Below are positions 7,930 through 15,504 of a stretch of 64,000 bases of DNA, one piece after another; the stretch's first letter is position 1, and each line of letters begins with the position of its first letter. Origin of the DNA: Sporichthyaceae bacterium (GTDB lineage: Bacteria > Actinomycetota > Actinomycetes > Sporichthyales > Sporichthyaceae); NCBI GenBank assembly GCA_036493475.1, contig DASXPS010000032.1:1-64000 (forward strand), given 5' to 3'. A program made the translations under genes and the position numbers. The notes under the pieces were generated by a model. That model was not told where the DNA came from. It did not search any database and saw only the letters and a list, made by a program, of their open reading frames with translations.

Positions 7930-9153
7930 TCAGTTCGGGATGAGATCTTCCAACGGCACGTTCGTATCGGCCAGTCGCTCCCGGTCGATGGGCCGGCGCG
8001 AACGCACCATCTGCTGGATCGGGTCGGTGACGTCCCAGACGTTGACGTTCATGCCGGCCAGCACGCGACCGTCCGCGTCCAGCCAGAAGGCGACGAACTC
8101 CCGCTTGCCGGGATCACCGCGGTACACGATCTCGGCGACGTCATCGGGGGAGAACCAGCCGGAGAACTCCAGGCCGACGTCGTACTGGTCGGAGAAGAAG
8201 TACGGCACCCGGTCGTAGGGTTCGCCCTGGCCCAGCATGGAGCGGGCGGCGGCGGGGCCGGCGTTCAACGCATTGGCCCAGTGCTCGACGCGGATCGGCC
8301 GGCCGTACAGCGGGTGGTCGGCGTTCATGCAGTCGCCCGCGGCGTAGATGTCCGGGTTGCGGGTGCTCTGCAGTAGCTCGGTCACCCGGATGCCGTTGTC
8401 CACCTCCAGCTCGGCGAACTGAGCGAGTTCGGTCACCGGACTGATGCCGATACCGATCAGCACCGCATCCGCGGCGAGCTCGTCGCCGGCGGTGGTCACC
8501 ACCACCGGTCCGGGTCGGACCTCGGCCAGACCGACGCCGAGCCGGACATCGACCCCGTGGTCGCGATGCAGGTCGGCGAACATGCCGCCGATCTCCGGGC
8601 CCAACACCCGATTCAGCGGCGCCGCTTCGGGTTCTATCAGCGTGACCTCGCAGCCGTAGTGTCGGGCCGCGGCCGCGCCCTCCAGCCCGATCCAGCCGGC
8701 TCCGACAACCACCACGCGACCGCCGCCGGAGAGCGCCCCGCGCAGGCGGTCGGCGTCGGCGAGACTGCGCAGATAGAACACGCCGTCGAGGTTGGTGTTC
8801 GGGATGCGATTGACCCGCGAGCCCGTGGCCAGCAGCACCTTGTCGTAGCGCTGCCGGGTGCCGTCCAGCAGCCCCACCTCATGGGTGTCCGGGTGTAGCG
8901 CGACGACGGGGACCCCGAGCCGCAACTCGACGTTGTGCGTGTCGTACCAGTCCTCGGCGTGGACGTAGATCTTGTCCTGTGCCTCGGCGCCCTGCAGGTA
9001 GCCCTTGGACAGCGGTGGCCGTTCGTAGGGGCGGTGGGTCTCCTCGCCGTAGAGGATGACCTGACCGGAGAAGCCCGCCTCGCGCAGAGCTTCAGCAGCC
9101 TTGGCGCCCGCCAGGGACGCGCCGACAATGACGAAGGTTCGCTGATCGGACAT
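7930..9153 (-). CDS. Ferredoxin reductase-like FAD/NAD(P)H oxidoreductase (paralogue A)
   Basis: This 407-residue flavoprotein belongs to the ferredoxin/putidaredoxin reductase group, which passes electrons from NAD(P)H through FAD to a small iron-sulphur protein. It has the FAD dinucleotide fold VIVGASLAGAKAAEALR (about 7-23), the NAD(P) fold VVVVGAGWIGLEGAAAA (about 147-163) and the FAD ribityl motif DIYAAGDC (about 269-276). A C-terminal reductase domain follows. It starts 9 bases after the stop of paralogue B with a GGAG site, so the two are co-transcribed downstream of MarR and an ABC ATPase. No ferredoxin is adjacent; the nearest is at 30428-30622. Confidence 0.92.
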   Translation of the reverse strand: MSDQRTFVIVGASLAGAKAAEALREAGFSGQVILYGEETHRPYERPPLSKGYLQGAEAQDKIYVHAEDWYDTHNVELRLGVPVVALHPDTHEVGLLDGTRQRYDKVLLATGSRVNRIPNTNLDGVFYLRSLADADRLRGALSGGGRVVVVGAGWIGLEGAAAARHYGCEVTLIEPEAAPLNRVLGPEIGGMFADLHRDHGVDVRLGVGLAEVRPGPVVVTTAGDELAADAVLIGIGISPVTELAQFAELEVDNGIRVTELLQSTRNPDIYAAGDCMNADHPLYGRPIRVEHWANALNAGPAAARSMLGQGEPYDRVPYFFSDQYDVGLEFSGWFSPDDVAEIVYRGDPGKREFVAFWLDADGRVLAGMNVNVWDVTDPIQQMVRSRRPIDRERLADTNVPLEDLIPN

Positions 9154-9162
9154 GGCTCCACG

Positions 9163-10389
9163 TTAGTCGCCGGTCGGAATCAGGTCCTCCAATGGCACCG
9201 TGGGATCGGCCAACCGCGTGCGGTCGATTCCTCGACGCGAACGCACCATCTTCTGGATCGGGTCGGTCACGTCCCCGACGTTGGCATTCATGCCGGCCAG
9301 TACGCGGCTCTCGGTGTCCAGCCAGAATGCGATGAACTCCCGGCTGGCGAGTTCGCCGCGGTACACCACGTCGGCCTTGCCGGGTTCGAACCACCCGGAG
9401 AACTCCACGCGCAGGTCGTACTGCTCGGAGTAGAAGTACGGCACGCGGTCATAGGGCTCACCCTGGCCGAGCATGGAGCGCGCCGCGGCCGCCCCGCCGT
9501 TCAACGCGTTCGCCCAGTACTCGTTGCGCAACGGTCGCCCGTACAGCGGATGGTCAGCGTTCATGCAGGCACCGGCGGCGTAGATGTCGGGGTCCCGGGT
9601 GGTCTGCAGCTCGGCGGTGACCCGGATGCCGTTGACCACCTCCAGGCCGGCCGCCTCGGCGAGCTCGGTGGCGGGGATGATGCCGACGCCGACGATCACC
9701 GCGTCCGCGGCGATCTCATCGCCGGCCTTGGTAACCACGATCGGTCCCGGTCGGACCTCGTCGAGGCCGACACCGAGGCGGACGTCGACACCGTGGGAGC
9801 GGTGCAGGTCGGCGAACAGGTCCCCGATCTCCGGCTCGAACCTCCGGCTGAGCGGCCGGGGTCCCGGTTCGATCATCGTGACCGGGCAGCCGCGCTGCCG
9901 GGCCACGGCGGTGGCCTCCAGGCCGAGCCAACCGCCGCCGATCGAGACCACCCGGCCGTGGCGGGAGAACACCTCATCGAGTCGGTGGAAATCCTCGAGC
10001 CGACGGAGGTAGAACACGCCGTCCTGGTCGGTGTTCGGCAGCCGGCGTACCACGGCTCCGGTGGCGAGCAGCAGCTTGTCGTAGTGCTGCCGAGAGCCAT
10101 CGGACAGCTCCACCTCGTGCGCGTCCCGGTGGATGGCGGTAACGGTGGTGCCCAGGCGCAGGTCGATGTTGTGCTTGTCGTACCAGTCCTCGGCGTGGAT
10201 GTAGATCTTGTCCCGCCCAGCGGTGTCCAACAGGTAATTCTTCGACAGCGGCAGCCGTTCGTAGGGCCGATGGGTCTCTTCTCCGATGAGCACGACCTGG
10301 CCCTCGAAGCCGGCATTGCGCAGTGCCTCGGCAGCCTTGGCACCGGCGAGGGACGCGCCGACGATGACGAAGGTTCGGGGGTCGGACAT
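9163..10389 (-). CDS. Ferredoxin reductase-like flavoprotein (paralogue B, altered FAD motif)
   Basis: This is a tandem paralogue of the next gene, collinear over its 408 residues and mostly identical. The FAD fold (VIVGASLAGAKAAEALR) and NAD(P) fold (VSIGGGWLGLEATAVA) are intact. In the late FAD motif, however, the aspartate of AAGDC is alanine (DIYAAGACMNADHP, about residues 270-283). In this fold that Asp normally hydrogen-bonds the FAD ribityl chain, so flavin affinity or redox behaviour may differ. The ATG chosen begins MSDPRTFVIVG, parallel to MSDQRTFVIVG in paralogue A. The gene lies 16 bases after the ABC ATPase gene. Confidence 0.9.
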   Translation of the reverse strand: MSDPRTFVIVGASLAGAKAAEALRNAGFEGQVVLIGEETHRPYERLPLSKNYLLDTAGRDKIYIHAEDWYDKHNIDLRLGTTVTAIHRDAHEVELSDGSRQHYDKLLLATGAVVRRLPNTDQDGVFYLRRLEDFHRLDEVFSRHGRVVSIGGGWLGLEATAVARQRGCPVTMIEPGPRPLSRRFEPEIGDLFADLHRSHGVDVRLGVGLDEVRPGPIVVTKAGDEIAADAVIVGVGIIPATELAEAAGLEVVNGIRVTAELQTTRDPDIYAAGACMNADHPLYGRPLRNEYWANALNGGAAAARSMLGQGEPYDRVPYFYSEQYDLRVEFSGWFEPGKADVVYRGELASREFIAFWLDTESRVLAGMNANVGDVTDPIQKMVRSRRGIDRTRLADPTVPLEDLIPTGD

Positions 10390-10405
10390 GGTGCAACGGT
10401 AGCTG

Positions 10406-11218
10406 TCAGATGGTGGGGTCGGTGTGGGCCGCCCGTATCTGTCGTTGTGCGGCTTCGACCCCGTGCAGGCCGCCACCGGCGACCCCCCGGGGCAGGTTCG
10501 GCGCGTCGGAGATGATGCGGCCGTCGCGCATGACCACCATGCGGGCCGCCCGCGAGCCGACTTCGTTCTCGTGGGTGATCACCATGATGGTGCGGCCCTG
10601 GCCGGCCAGTTCATCGAAGAGGTCCAACACATCCTCGGTGGACTTGGAGTCCAACGCACCGGTGGGTTCGTCGGCCAGCAGCAGCACCGGCTCGGTGACG
10701 ATGGCCCGGGCCACCGCGACGCGTTGTTGCTGGCCACCGGACAGCTCCGAGGGCATGTGATGGCGCCGATCCGCGAGGCCGACCTTCTCCAGCGCCGCCA
10801 TCGCGCGCTCCTTGCGTTCCTTCGCGGACACCCGCGCGTAGATCAGCGGCAGTTCCACGTTACTCATCGCCGTGGTGCGCGCAATCATGTTGTAGCTCTG
10901 GAAGATGAAGCCGATCTTGCGGTTGCGGATCACCGAGAGCTGGGCGTCGTCCAGCCGGCGCACGTCCACCCCGTCGAGCAGATATCGGCCGGCCGTGGGG
11001 GCGTCCAGGCAGCCGATGATGTTCATCATCGTCGACTTGCCGGAGCCCGAGGCGCCCATGATCGCCACGTACTCGCCGGGCATCACGGTCATGTCGACGT
11101 GGGCGATGGCGTGCACCGCCATGTCGCCCATGCCGTAGGTCTTGCGGATGCTGTGCAGCGCAACCGTCGGCCGCGGCGCCCTCCGGCCCGGCGCAGGTTG
11201 GGTCCCCCGATTGCTCAT
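10406..11218 (-). CDS. MacB/LolD-type ABC transporter ATPase
   Basis: This 270-residue ATP-binding subunit has a Walker A GASGSGKST (about residues 55-63), Q-loop, signature LSGGQQQRVAVARAI, Walker B VLLLADEPTGALDS and switch His in VITHE. These, with the FQSYNMIARTTAMSNVELPL segment, place it with MacB/LolD-type exporters. A proline-rich N-terminal tail precedes the domain. It overlaps the MarR gene by four bases (ATGA), so the regulator and transporter are coupled. No permease is in this operon; the FtsX-type permease at 4772-6067 is the plausible partner. Confidence 0.93.
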   Translation of the reverse strand: MSNRGTQPAPGRRAPRPTVALHSIRKTYGMGDMAVHAIAHVDMTVMPGEYVAIMGASGSGKSTMMNIIGCLDAPTAGRYLLDGVDVRRLDDAQLSVIRNRKIGFIFQSYNMIARTTAMSNVELPLIYARVSAKERKERAMAALEKVGLADRRHHMPSELSGGQQQRVAVARAIVTEPVLLLADEPTGALDSKSTEDVLDLFDELAGQGRTIMVITHENEVGSRAARMVVMRDGRIISDAPNLPRGVAGGGLHGVEAAQRQIRAAHTDPTI

Positions 11219-11748
11219 TGCGTTTGCTCCTCGAGAAATGGTGTGCGCCCCAGCGCCTGCACGCGCTCGTTGATCGACGGCTTGTCCGGTTCGACGGCGG
11301 CCAGAATCCCCGATGCGATGCGGCGCAACTGCTGCTGTTGGGTGTGGCTCAACGGCTCGAACACCAAGCGGCGTACCTCGTCCAGGTGTCCCGGCATGGC
11401 CGCCCGGAGCTGCTCGGCGCCCTCATCGGTCAGGATGCCCAGCGTGTACCGGCCATCGGTGGGATCCGTCGCGCGCCGCATCCAGCCGCGGTCCTCCAGC
11501 CGGGTCACCGCGTTGGACAACCGCGACAGGCTGCTGGCGGTGAAGTCGGCCAGCTTGCTCAGCCGCGCGCTGTGCTCGGGTGCCAGCGAGAGTCCGACCA
11601 GGATCTGGTACTCGAACAGACTGAAGCCGGAGACCCGCTGCATGCGCACGTCCAGCGCGCCGGGCAGCTGCATCAGCAGATACCCGAACGTCAGCCAGGT
11701 TTGTTGCTCGTCCGGATCGAGCAACCGAGGCTCCGCTCTGTCCTCCAT
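11215..11748 (-). CDS. MarR family transcriptional regulator
   Basis: This 177-residue winged-helix protein of MarR type has helix-turn-helix residues in LSKLADFTASSLSRLSNAVTRLEDRG (about 71-96) and a wing RRATDPTDGRYTLGILTDEG (about 98-117) containing the family's D-x-R-D/G-R pattern. It is the first gene of an operon with an export ATPase and two ferredoxin-reductase paralogues, which is typical of MarR control of efflux or redox genes. Inverted repeats built on GAAGTC lie immediately upstream and probably form its own operator. Confidence 0.92.
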   Translation of the reverse strand: MEDRAEPRLLDPDEQQTWLTFGYLLMQLPGALDVRMQRVSGFSLFEYQILVGLSLAPEHSARLSKLADFTASSLSRLSNAVTRLEDRGWMRRATDPTDGRYTLGILTDEGAEQLRAAMPGHLDEVRRLVFEPLSHTQQQQLRRIASGILAAVEPDKPSINERVQALGRTPFLEEQTQ

Positions 11749-11759
11749 GCCCCAACCTC

Positions 11760-11808
11760 ACTTCAAGACCGAAGTCATTCTAAACCGGGTGACTTAAACA
11801 TTGAAGTC
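11760..11808. promoter_or_regulatory. Probable MarR operator: two inverted repeats of GAAGT half-sites
   Basis: ACTTC-aagacc-GAAGT (11760-11775) is a perfect inverted repeat. GACTT-aaacattG-AAGTC (11791-11808) is a second, imperfect one. The centres are about 32 bases (three helical turns) apart. They occupy the AT-rich space just upstream of the MarR start, between MarR and the end of the PaiB-like gene. Position and symmetry fit autoregulation by MarR. Confidence 0.65.
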
Positions 11809-11833
11809 AGGCAGCTGAGTTCACGGTTAACAC

Positions 11834-12457
11834 TCAGCGGATCCGGGCAGCGCGCACCGCCTCGGCATTGACGACGTCGCCGCGTTCGGTCAGCCCGGCG
11901 ATCACACCGTCCACATCCGCCGTCGGCCGGTTCTGACTCAGCTTGGCCTTGGCCTGCACCCGGCTGATCACCAGCTCCACGCCGACGATCGCGCGCAACT
12001 GACCGGCGATGAACGCGGCGGGCGCCTCGTCCACCGTCCAGGGACGCGCCATCCCGGCCTCGTGTTGCGCGGTCAACCGGTTCACCAGGTCGCCCAGCCA
12101 CACCACGTCGTCATGCACCACCAGCCGGCCGTACACGTGCGCCGTCACGTAGTTCCAGGTGGGCACCACCCGGCCGTGTTCGGCCTTGGACGCATACCAA
12201 CCGGGGGAGATGTAGGCATCCGGTCCGCGCACGATGACCAACGCCTCGCCGAGGATCTCGTGCTGCCAGTGCTCGTTGCTGCGGGCCACATGGCCGAGCA
12301 GAGTGCCGTGCTCGCCGATGCTCGCGTCGTAAAGGAACGGGAGTTGGGTGGCCACCAGCCCGTCCGGCGTGGCGGTGATGAGATCGGTCAGGCCGGTGTT
12401 GCGCAACAGGTCCTGCTCGACGGCGGCATCGACGGCGAAGTGGGCGGGTACGTACAT
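11834..12457 (-). CDS. PaiB-like FMN-binding protein
   Basis: This 207-residue protein belongs to the PaiB / FMN-binding negative regulator family (split-barrel flavin fold). It starts MYVPAHF, typical of the family. Recognisable motifs are LVATQLPFLYD, GTLLGHVARSN, ALVIVRGPDAYISPGWYASK, VPTWNYVTAHVYGRL and the C-terminal AIVGVELVISRVQAKAKLSQNR. The ATG is tightly coupled to the crotonase gene upstream, sharing one base in TGATG. The family name comes from a Bacillus repressor of degradative enzymes; a flavin or haem oxygenase-like activity is as likely here. Confidence 0.88.
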   Translation of the reverse strand: MYVPAHFAVDAAVEQDLLRNTGLTDLITATPDGLVATQLPFLYDASIGEHGTLLGHVARSNEHWQHEILGEALVIVRGPDAYISPGWYASKAEHGRVVPTWNYVTAHVYGRLVVHDDVVWLGDLVNRLTAQHEAGMARPWTVDEAPAAFIAGQLRAIVGVELVISRVQAKAKLSQNRPTADVDGVIAGLTERGDVVNAEAVRAARIR

Positions 12458-13236
12458 CAGCGGCCACGCCAGACCGGGTCGCGGCGTTCGGCGAACGCGG
12501 CTACCCCCTCCGCCGCGTCCTCGGTGGCACGCGCGACCTTGCGCATGGTCTCGCCGAAGCGGATGGCGTCCACCATGGGCAGGTCCGCGCCGCGCACGGC
12601 CATCTCCTTGGTGGCCCGGGCAGCCAACGGCGCTGCCCGGCACAACCGCGTGGCAAGGTCTTGCGCCGTCGCTAGCAGGTCCTCGTGTGGCACCACCCAG
12701 CCGGCCAGGCCGATCTCCTTGGCCCGGGTGGCGTCGATGCGGTCGCCGGTGAGCAGCAACTCCATGGCGTGCTGCCAGCCGATGCGCCCCGGCAGCCGCA
12801 GCGCGCCGACGATGGTTGGGATGCCGACGGTCACCTCGGGATAGGCGAACGTCGCCTTCTCCGAGGCGATGACGAAGTCGCACCAGGTGACCAGGGTCAG
12901 CCCGTAGCCGATGCACGGACCGTTCACCGCGGCGATCAGCGGCTTGAAGATCTCCCAGCCGCTCTCCAGTGAGTTGACGGTGGGCTTTTCCCAGAACGAG
13001 CCCTTGAAGTCACCGGTTGGATCACCGGTCTCCGAGCGCAGGTCGGCGCCGGCGCAGAACGCCGGGTCGGTTCCGGTGACGATGCCGACCCAGGCGTCCT
13101 CGTCATAGCGGAATGTGTCGAACGCCTCGTTGATGTCACGGCGCATGGCGCCATCAATGGCGTTGCGGCGCTGCGGTCGGTCGTAGGTGATGGTCGCAAT
13201 GTGGCTGTCGGTGACCTCGTAGCGCACAGAGTCCAT
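12457..13236 (-). CDS. Enoyl-CoA hydratase/isomerase (crotonase)
   Basis: This 259-residue crotonase begins MDSVRYEVTDSHIATITYDRP. It has the CoA/oxyanion motifs RRNAID and DPAFCAGADL (about residues 56-65) and AAVNGPCIGYGLTLVTWCDFVIAS (about 97-120). Members hydrate or isomerise enoyl-CoA. It is 23 bases downstream of the substrate-binding lipoprotein gene of the Liv-like transporter, so an imported substrate could be CoA-activated and processed here. It is coupled to the following PaiB-like gene. Confidence 0.9.
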   Translation of the reverse strand: MDSVRYEVTDSHIATITYDRPQRRNAIDGAMRRDINEAFDTFRYDEDAWVGIVTGTDPAFCAGADLRSETGDPTGDFKGSFWEKPTVNSLESGWEIFKPLIAAVNGPCIGYGLTLVTWCDFVIASEKATFAYPEVTVGIPTIVGALRLPGRIGWQHAMELLLTGDRIDATRAKEIGLAGWVVPHEDLLATAQDLATRLCRAAPLAARATKEMAVRGADLPMVDAIRFGETMRKVARATEDAAEGVAAFAERRDPVWRGR

Positions 13237-13259
13237 CGGGGCATCGTAGGGATGCTCGC

Positions 13260-14786
13260 TCAGGGCCTGATGGCCACGTCCTGCTGACTGTGCGTCATGC
13301 CGACAGCGGGAGCGGATGAACCGGCTGTCTTGACGCATTGCGCGGCGGGACCTTTCGGGGCGGTCCAGGCGCCGCCCTTGATCTGCACGACGAAGTAGCA
13401 GTTGGCGGGGTTGGCCTTGCCCTTGGTGAAGTCCAGCGCGGTGGTCAGGCCGCCGAGGGTCTCGCCACTGACCTTGTGCGCGGCCTTCATGAGCGTGGCC
13501 GAGGTGAGTTGGTGATCGGCCAGTGCGGCGTTCGTGGCGATCTTCTGGAACAGCTTGGCTGCGGCCCAGCCCAGGCCCTCGGCGGGGCCGGGCTTGCCGC
13601 CCACGTAGGCGGCGAAGTCCCTGGTGTACTCGTCGATCGCCGGGCTGGTCGCGCCCTGGAACGGGAACGCGGTGTTGGCCACGATCAGGTTGTCCAGGCC
13701 GGGCACGCCCGGGGTGTCCTGGGTGGTGGTGATGGACAGCTGCGTGTACTGCGGGTTGTAGCCCTGCCGGGAGCAGGACCGGGCCACCCGGGCGAGGGTG
13801 TTCGGGTCGGCGGCGACGTAGAACAGGTCGACCTTGGCCTCCTGCGCGTTGCGGCACTCGGCGGTGAAATCCACCTGGGTCAGCGAAATCGTCGCCGAAT
13901 AGACCAGGTTGGCGCCGACCGATCTCACGTTGTCCGCGCTGAGCAACGGCAGCTGGCTGGTGCACGCATTGGCCTCACGGCAGGTGAGGTAGCCGAAGTT
14001 CTTCTTCCCGCTGACCTCGACCCCGGCGCGGATCACGTTGACCACCTGGGTCTCGAAGCCGGGGCACTGTGGGAAGAAGCCGGGGTTGTCGAACCACTGC
14101 GGCACCGAACAGTCGGTGCCGATCACCGGTACGCCCTTGCCGTTCAGGTAGGAGATGCCGCCCTTCATGGACAGCGAGGCGCCGTTGCCGACGAAGGCGA
14201 TCGCGCCACGGTTCTCCACCAGGTCCCGCACCGCGGAGGCGTAGCGGGCCGGGTCGCCACCGTCGTCGACCACGATCACCTGGACCTTGCGGCCGAACAG
14301 GCCACCGGTGGCATTGGTCGCGGCGGCCCAGGTCTGCACGCCGCGCGGGATGCCGGCCTGGGCGGCGCCCGCCGGGCCGCTGTAGTTACCGACCGAGCCG
14401 ATCACGATCGGGCCGGTCTGGCCGGGAGTGCTTGCCGCGACGTTCGCCGAGGAGCCGGCGGGTTTCGCGGCCACCGGTTTGCCGGGCTTCGCGGCCACCG
14501 GTTTGCCGGCGGCGGGCACCTGTGCGGCAGTTGTCGCGGCCGGCGCGGCCGGCGCGGCCGGATCCGCGACCGGCGCGTTGCCGGTCGGCTGCGCCGCGGT
14601 CGGGGCGCTGTCGTCCGCGCCGGTGTCGATGAGAGTGCCGTTCGATACCGGGTGCTGGGCGGCGGTGCTGATGCCGTTGGCGGCGCGCACCTCGTCGTCG
14701 GTGTACTGCCCGGCGCAGGCGGACAGCATCAGGACGGCGGTGAGGCCGGCGGTGAGGGCGACGGGGCGGGCGAGGGGGCGGCGCAT
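13260..14786 (-). CDS. Liv-type ABC transporter substrate-binding lipoprotein
   Basis: This 508-residue periplasmic-binding-fold protein has a lipoprotein signal: a basic start, a hydrophobic core, and LMLSAC with the lipidated Cys at about residue 25. Residues about 50-125 are a low-complexity Ala/Pro/Lys/Thr tether with the repeat KPVAAKPG. Then comes a type 1 binding domain (PIVIGSVGNYSGPAG to the end) with several cysteine pairs that could form disulphides. The start is set by AAGGAG 8 bases upstream; a longer frame would begin inside the ATPase gene. It should capture the substrate for the fused permease and LivF encoded just upstream. Confidence 0.9.
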   Translation of the reverse strand: MRRPLARPVALTAGLTAVLMLSACAGQYTDDEVRAANGISTAAQHPVSNGTLIDTGADDSAPTAAQPTGNAPVADPAAPAAPAATTAAQVPAAGKPVAAKPGKPVAAKPAGSSANVAASTPGQTGPIVIGSVGNYSGPAGAAQAGIPRGVQTWAAATNATGGLFGRKVQVIVVDDGGDPARYASAVRDLVENRGAIAFVGNGASLSMKGGISYLNGKGVPVIGTDCSVPQWFDNPGFFPQCPGFETQVVNVIRAGVEVSGKKNFGYLTCREANACTSQLPLLSADNVRSVGANLVYSATISLTQVDFTAECRNAQEAKVDLFYVAADPNTLARVARSCSRQGYNPQYTQLSITTTQDTPGVPGLDNLIVANTAFPFQGATSPAIDEYTRDFAAYVGGKPGPAEGLGWAAAKLFQKIATNAALADHQLTSATLMKAAHKVSGETLGGLTTALDFTKGKANPANCYFVVQIKGGAWTAPKGPAAQCVKTAGSSAPAVGMTHSQQDVAIRP

Positions 14787-14808
14787 CGGTACTCCTTCGT
14801 GGTGCGGC

Positions 14809-15504
14809 TCAGGCGGCGCCGAGATAGCGGGCGGCGAGGGCGTCCGCGTCGAGCTCGCCGGGTTCACCGGCGAAGTCCACGACACCCTTGGTCAGCAGGT
14901 AGACCATGTCGGCGAACGCGAGCGCCTTGGTCACGTACTGCTCGACGAGCAGTAGAGCGGTCCCGCGCGCGGCGAGTCGGCGCAGGAAGTCATAGATCGT
15001 CTCGACCACGATGGGCGCCAGACCCATCGACACCTCGTCGAGCAGGACGTAGCGGGGTCCGGTGAGGTAGGCGCGGGTGAGCGCGAGCATCTGCTGCTCG
15101 CCGCCGCTCATGGTCCCGGCGAGCTGGTCCAATCGCTTGCCCAGTACGGGAAATGCTTCCCGGGCCAGCTCGACGGTGTCCGGGCGTAGTTTGCCGCCGA
15201 CCATCACCCGCAGGTTGTCCCGCACGGTCAGACCGGGGAACACCGCGCGGTTCTCCGGGATGTGGCACAGGCCCCGGCCGGCGAGCTGGTGTGGCCGGGC
15301 GTGGGTGACGTCCTTGCCGGCCAGCGTGATGGTGCCCGCGGTCGGGTGCAGCATCCCGGAGCAGGCGCGCAGCAGCGTGCTCTTGCCGGCCCCGTTCGGG
15401 CCGAGCAGCGCCACCACCCGGCCGGCGGGCACGGTGAGGTCGACGCCGCGCAGCACCGGGGTGCCGCCGTAGCCGGCCTTGATGTTGCGCAGCACCAGAC
15501 TCAT
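14809..15504 (-). CDS. LivF-like ABC transporter ATPase
   Basis: This 231-residue ATPase has Walker A LLGPNGAGKST (about residues 33-43), the LivF-typical CHIPENRAVFPGLTVRDNL, signature MSGGEQQMLALTRA and Walker B YVLLDEVSMGLAP. Its start overlaps the permease stop (ATGA). Canonical branched-chain amino-acid importers use two different ATPases, LivG and LivF. Only the LivF type is present in this operon, so it may act as a homodimer or pair with a LivG encoded elsewhere. Confidence 0.93.
   Translation of the reverse strand: MSLVLRNIKAGYGGTPVLRGVDLTVPAGRVVALLGPNGAGKSTLLRACSGMLHPTAGTITLAGKDVTHARPHQLAGRGLCHIPENRAVFPGLTVRDNLRVMVGGKLRPDTVELAREAFPVLGKRLDQLAGTMSGGEQQMLALTRAYLTGPRYVLLDEVSMGLAPIVVETIYDFLRRLAARGTALLLVEQYVTKALAFADMVYLLTKGVVDFAGEPGELDADALAARYLGAA

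Noticed and set aside
14459-14575. Short direct repeats in the binding-lipoprotein gene (KPVAAKPG and PAAPAAPA units)
   Set aside because: Ordinary low-complexity tether between lipobox and domain; no sign of a mobile element.
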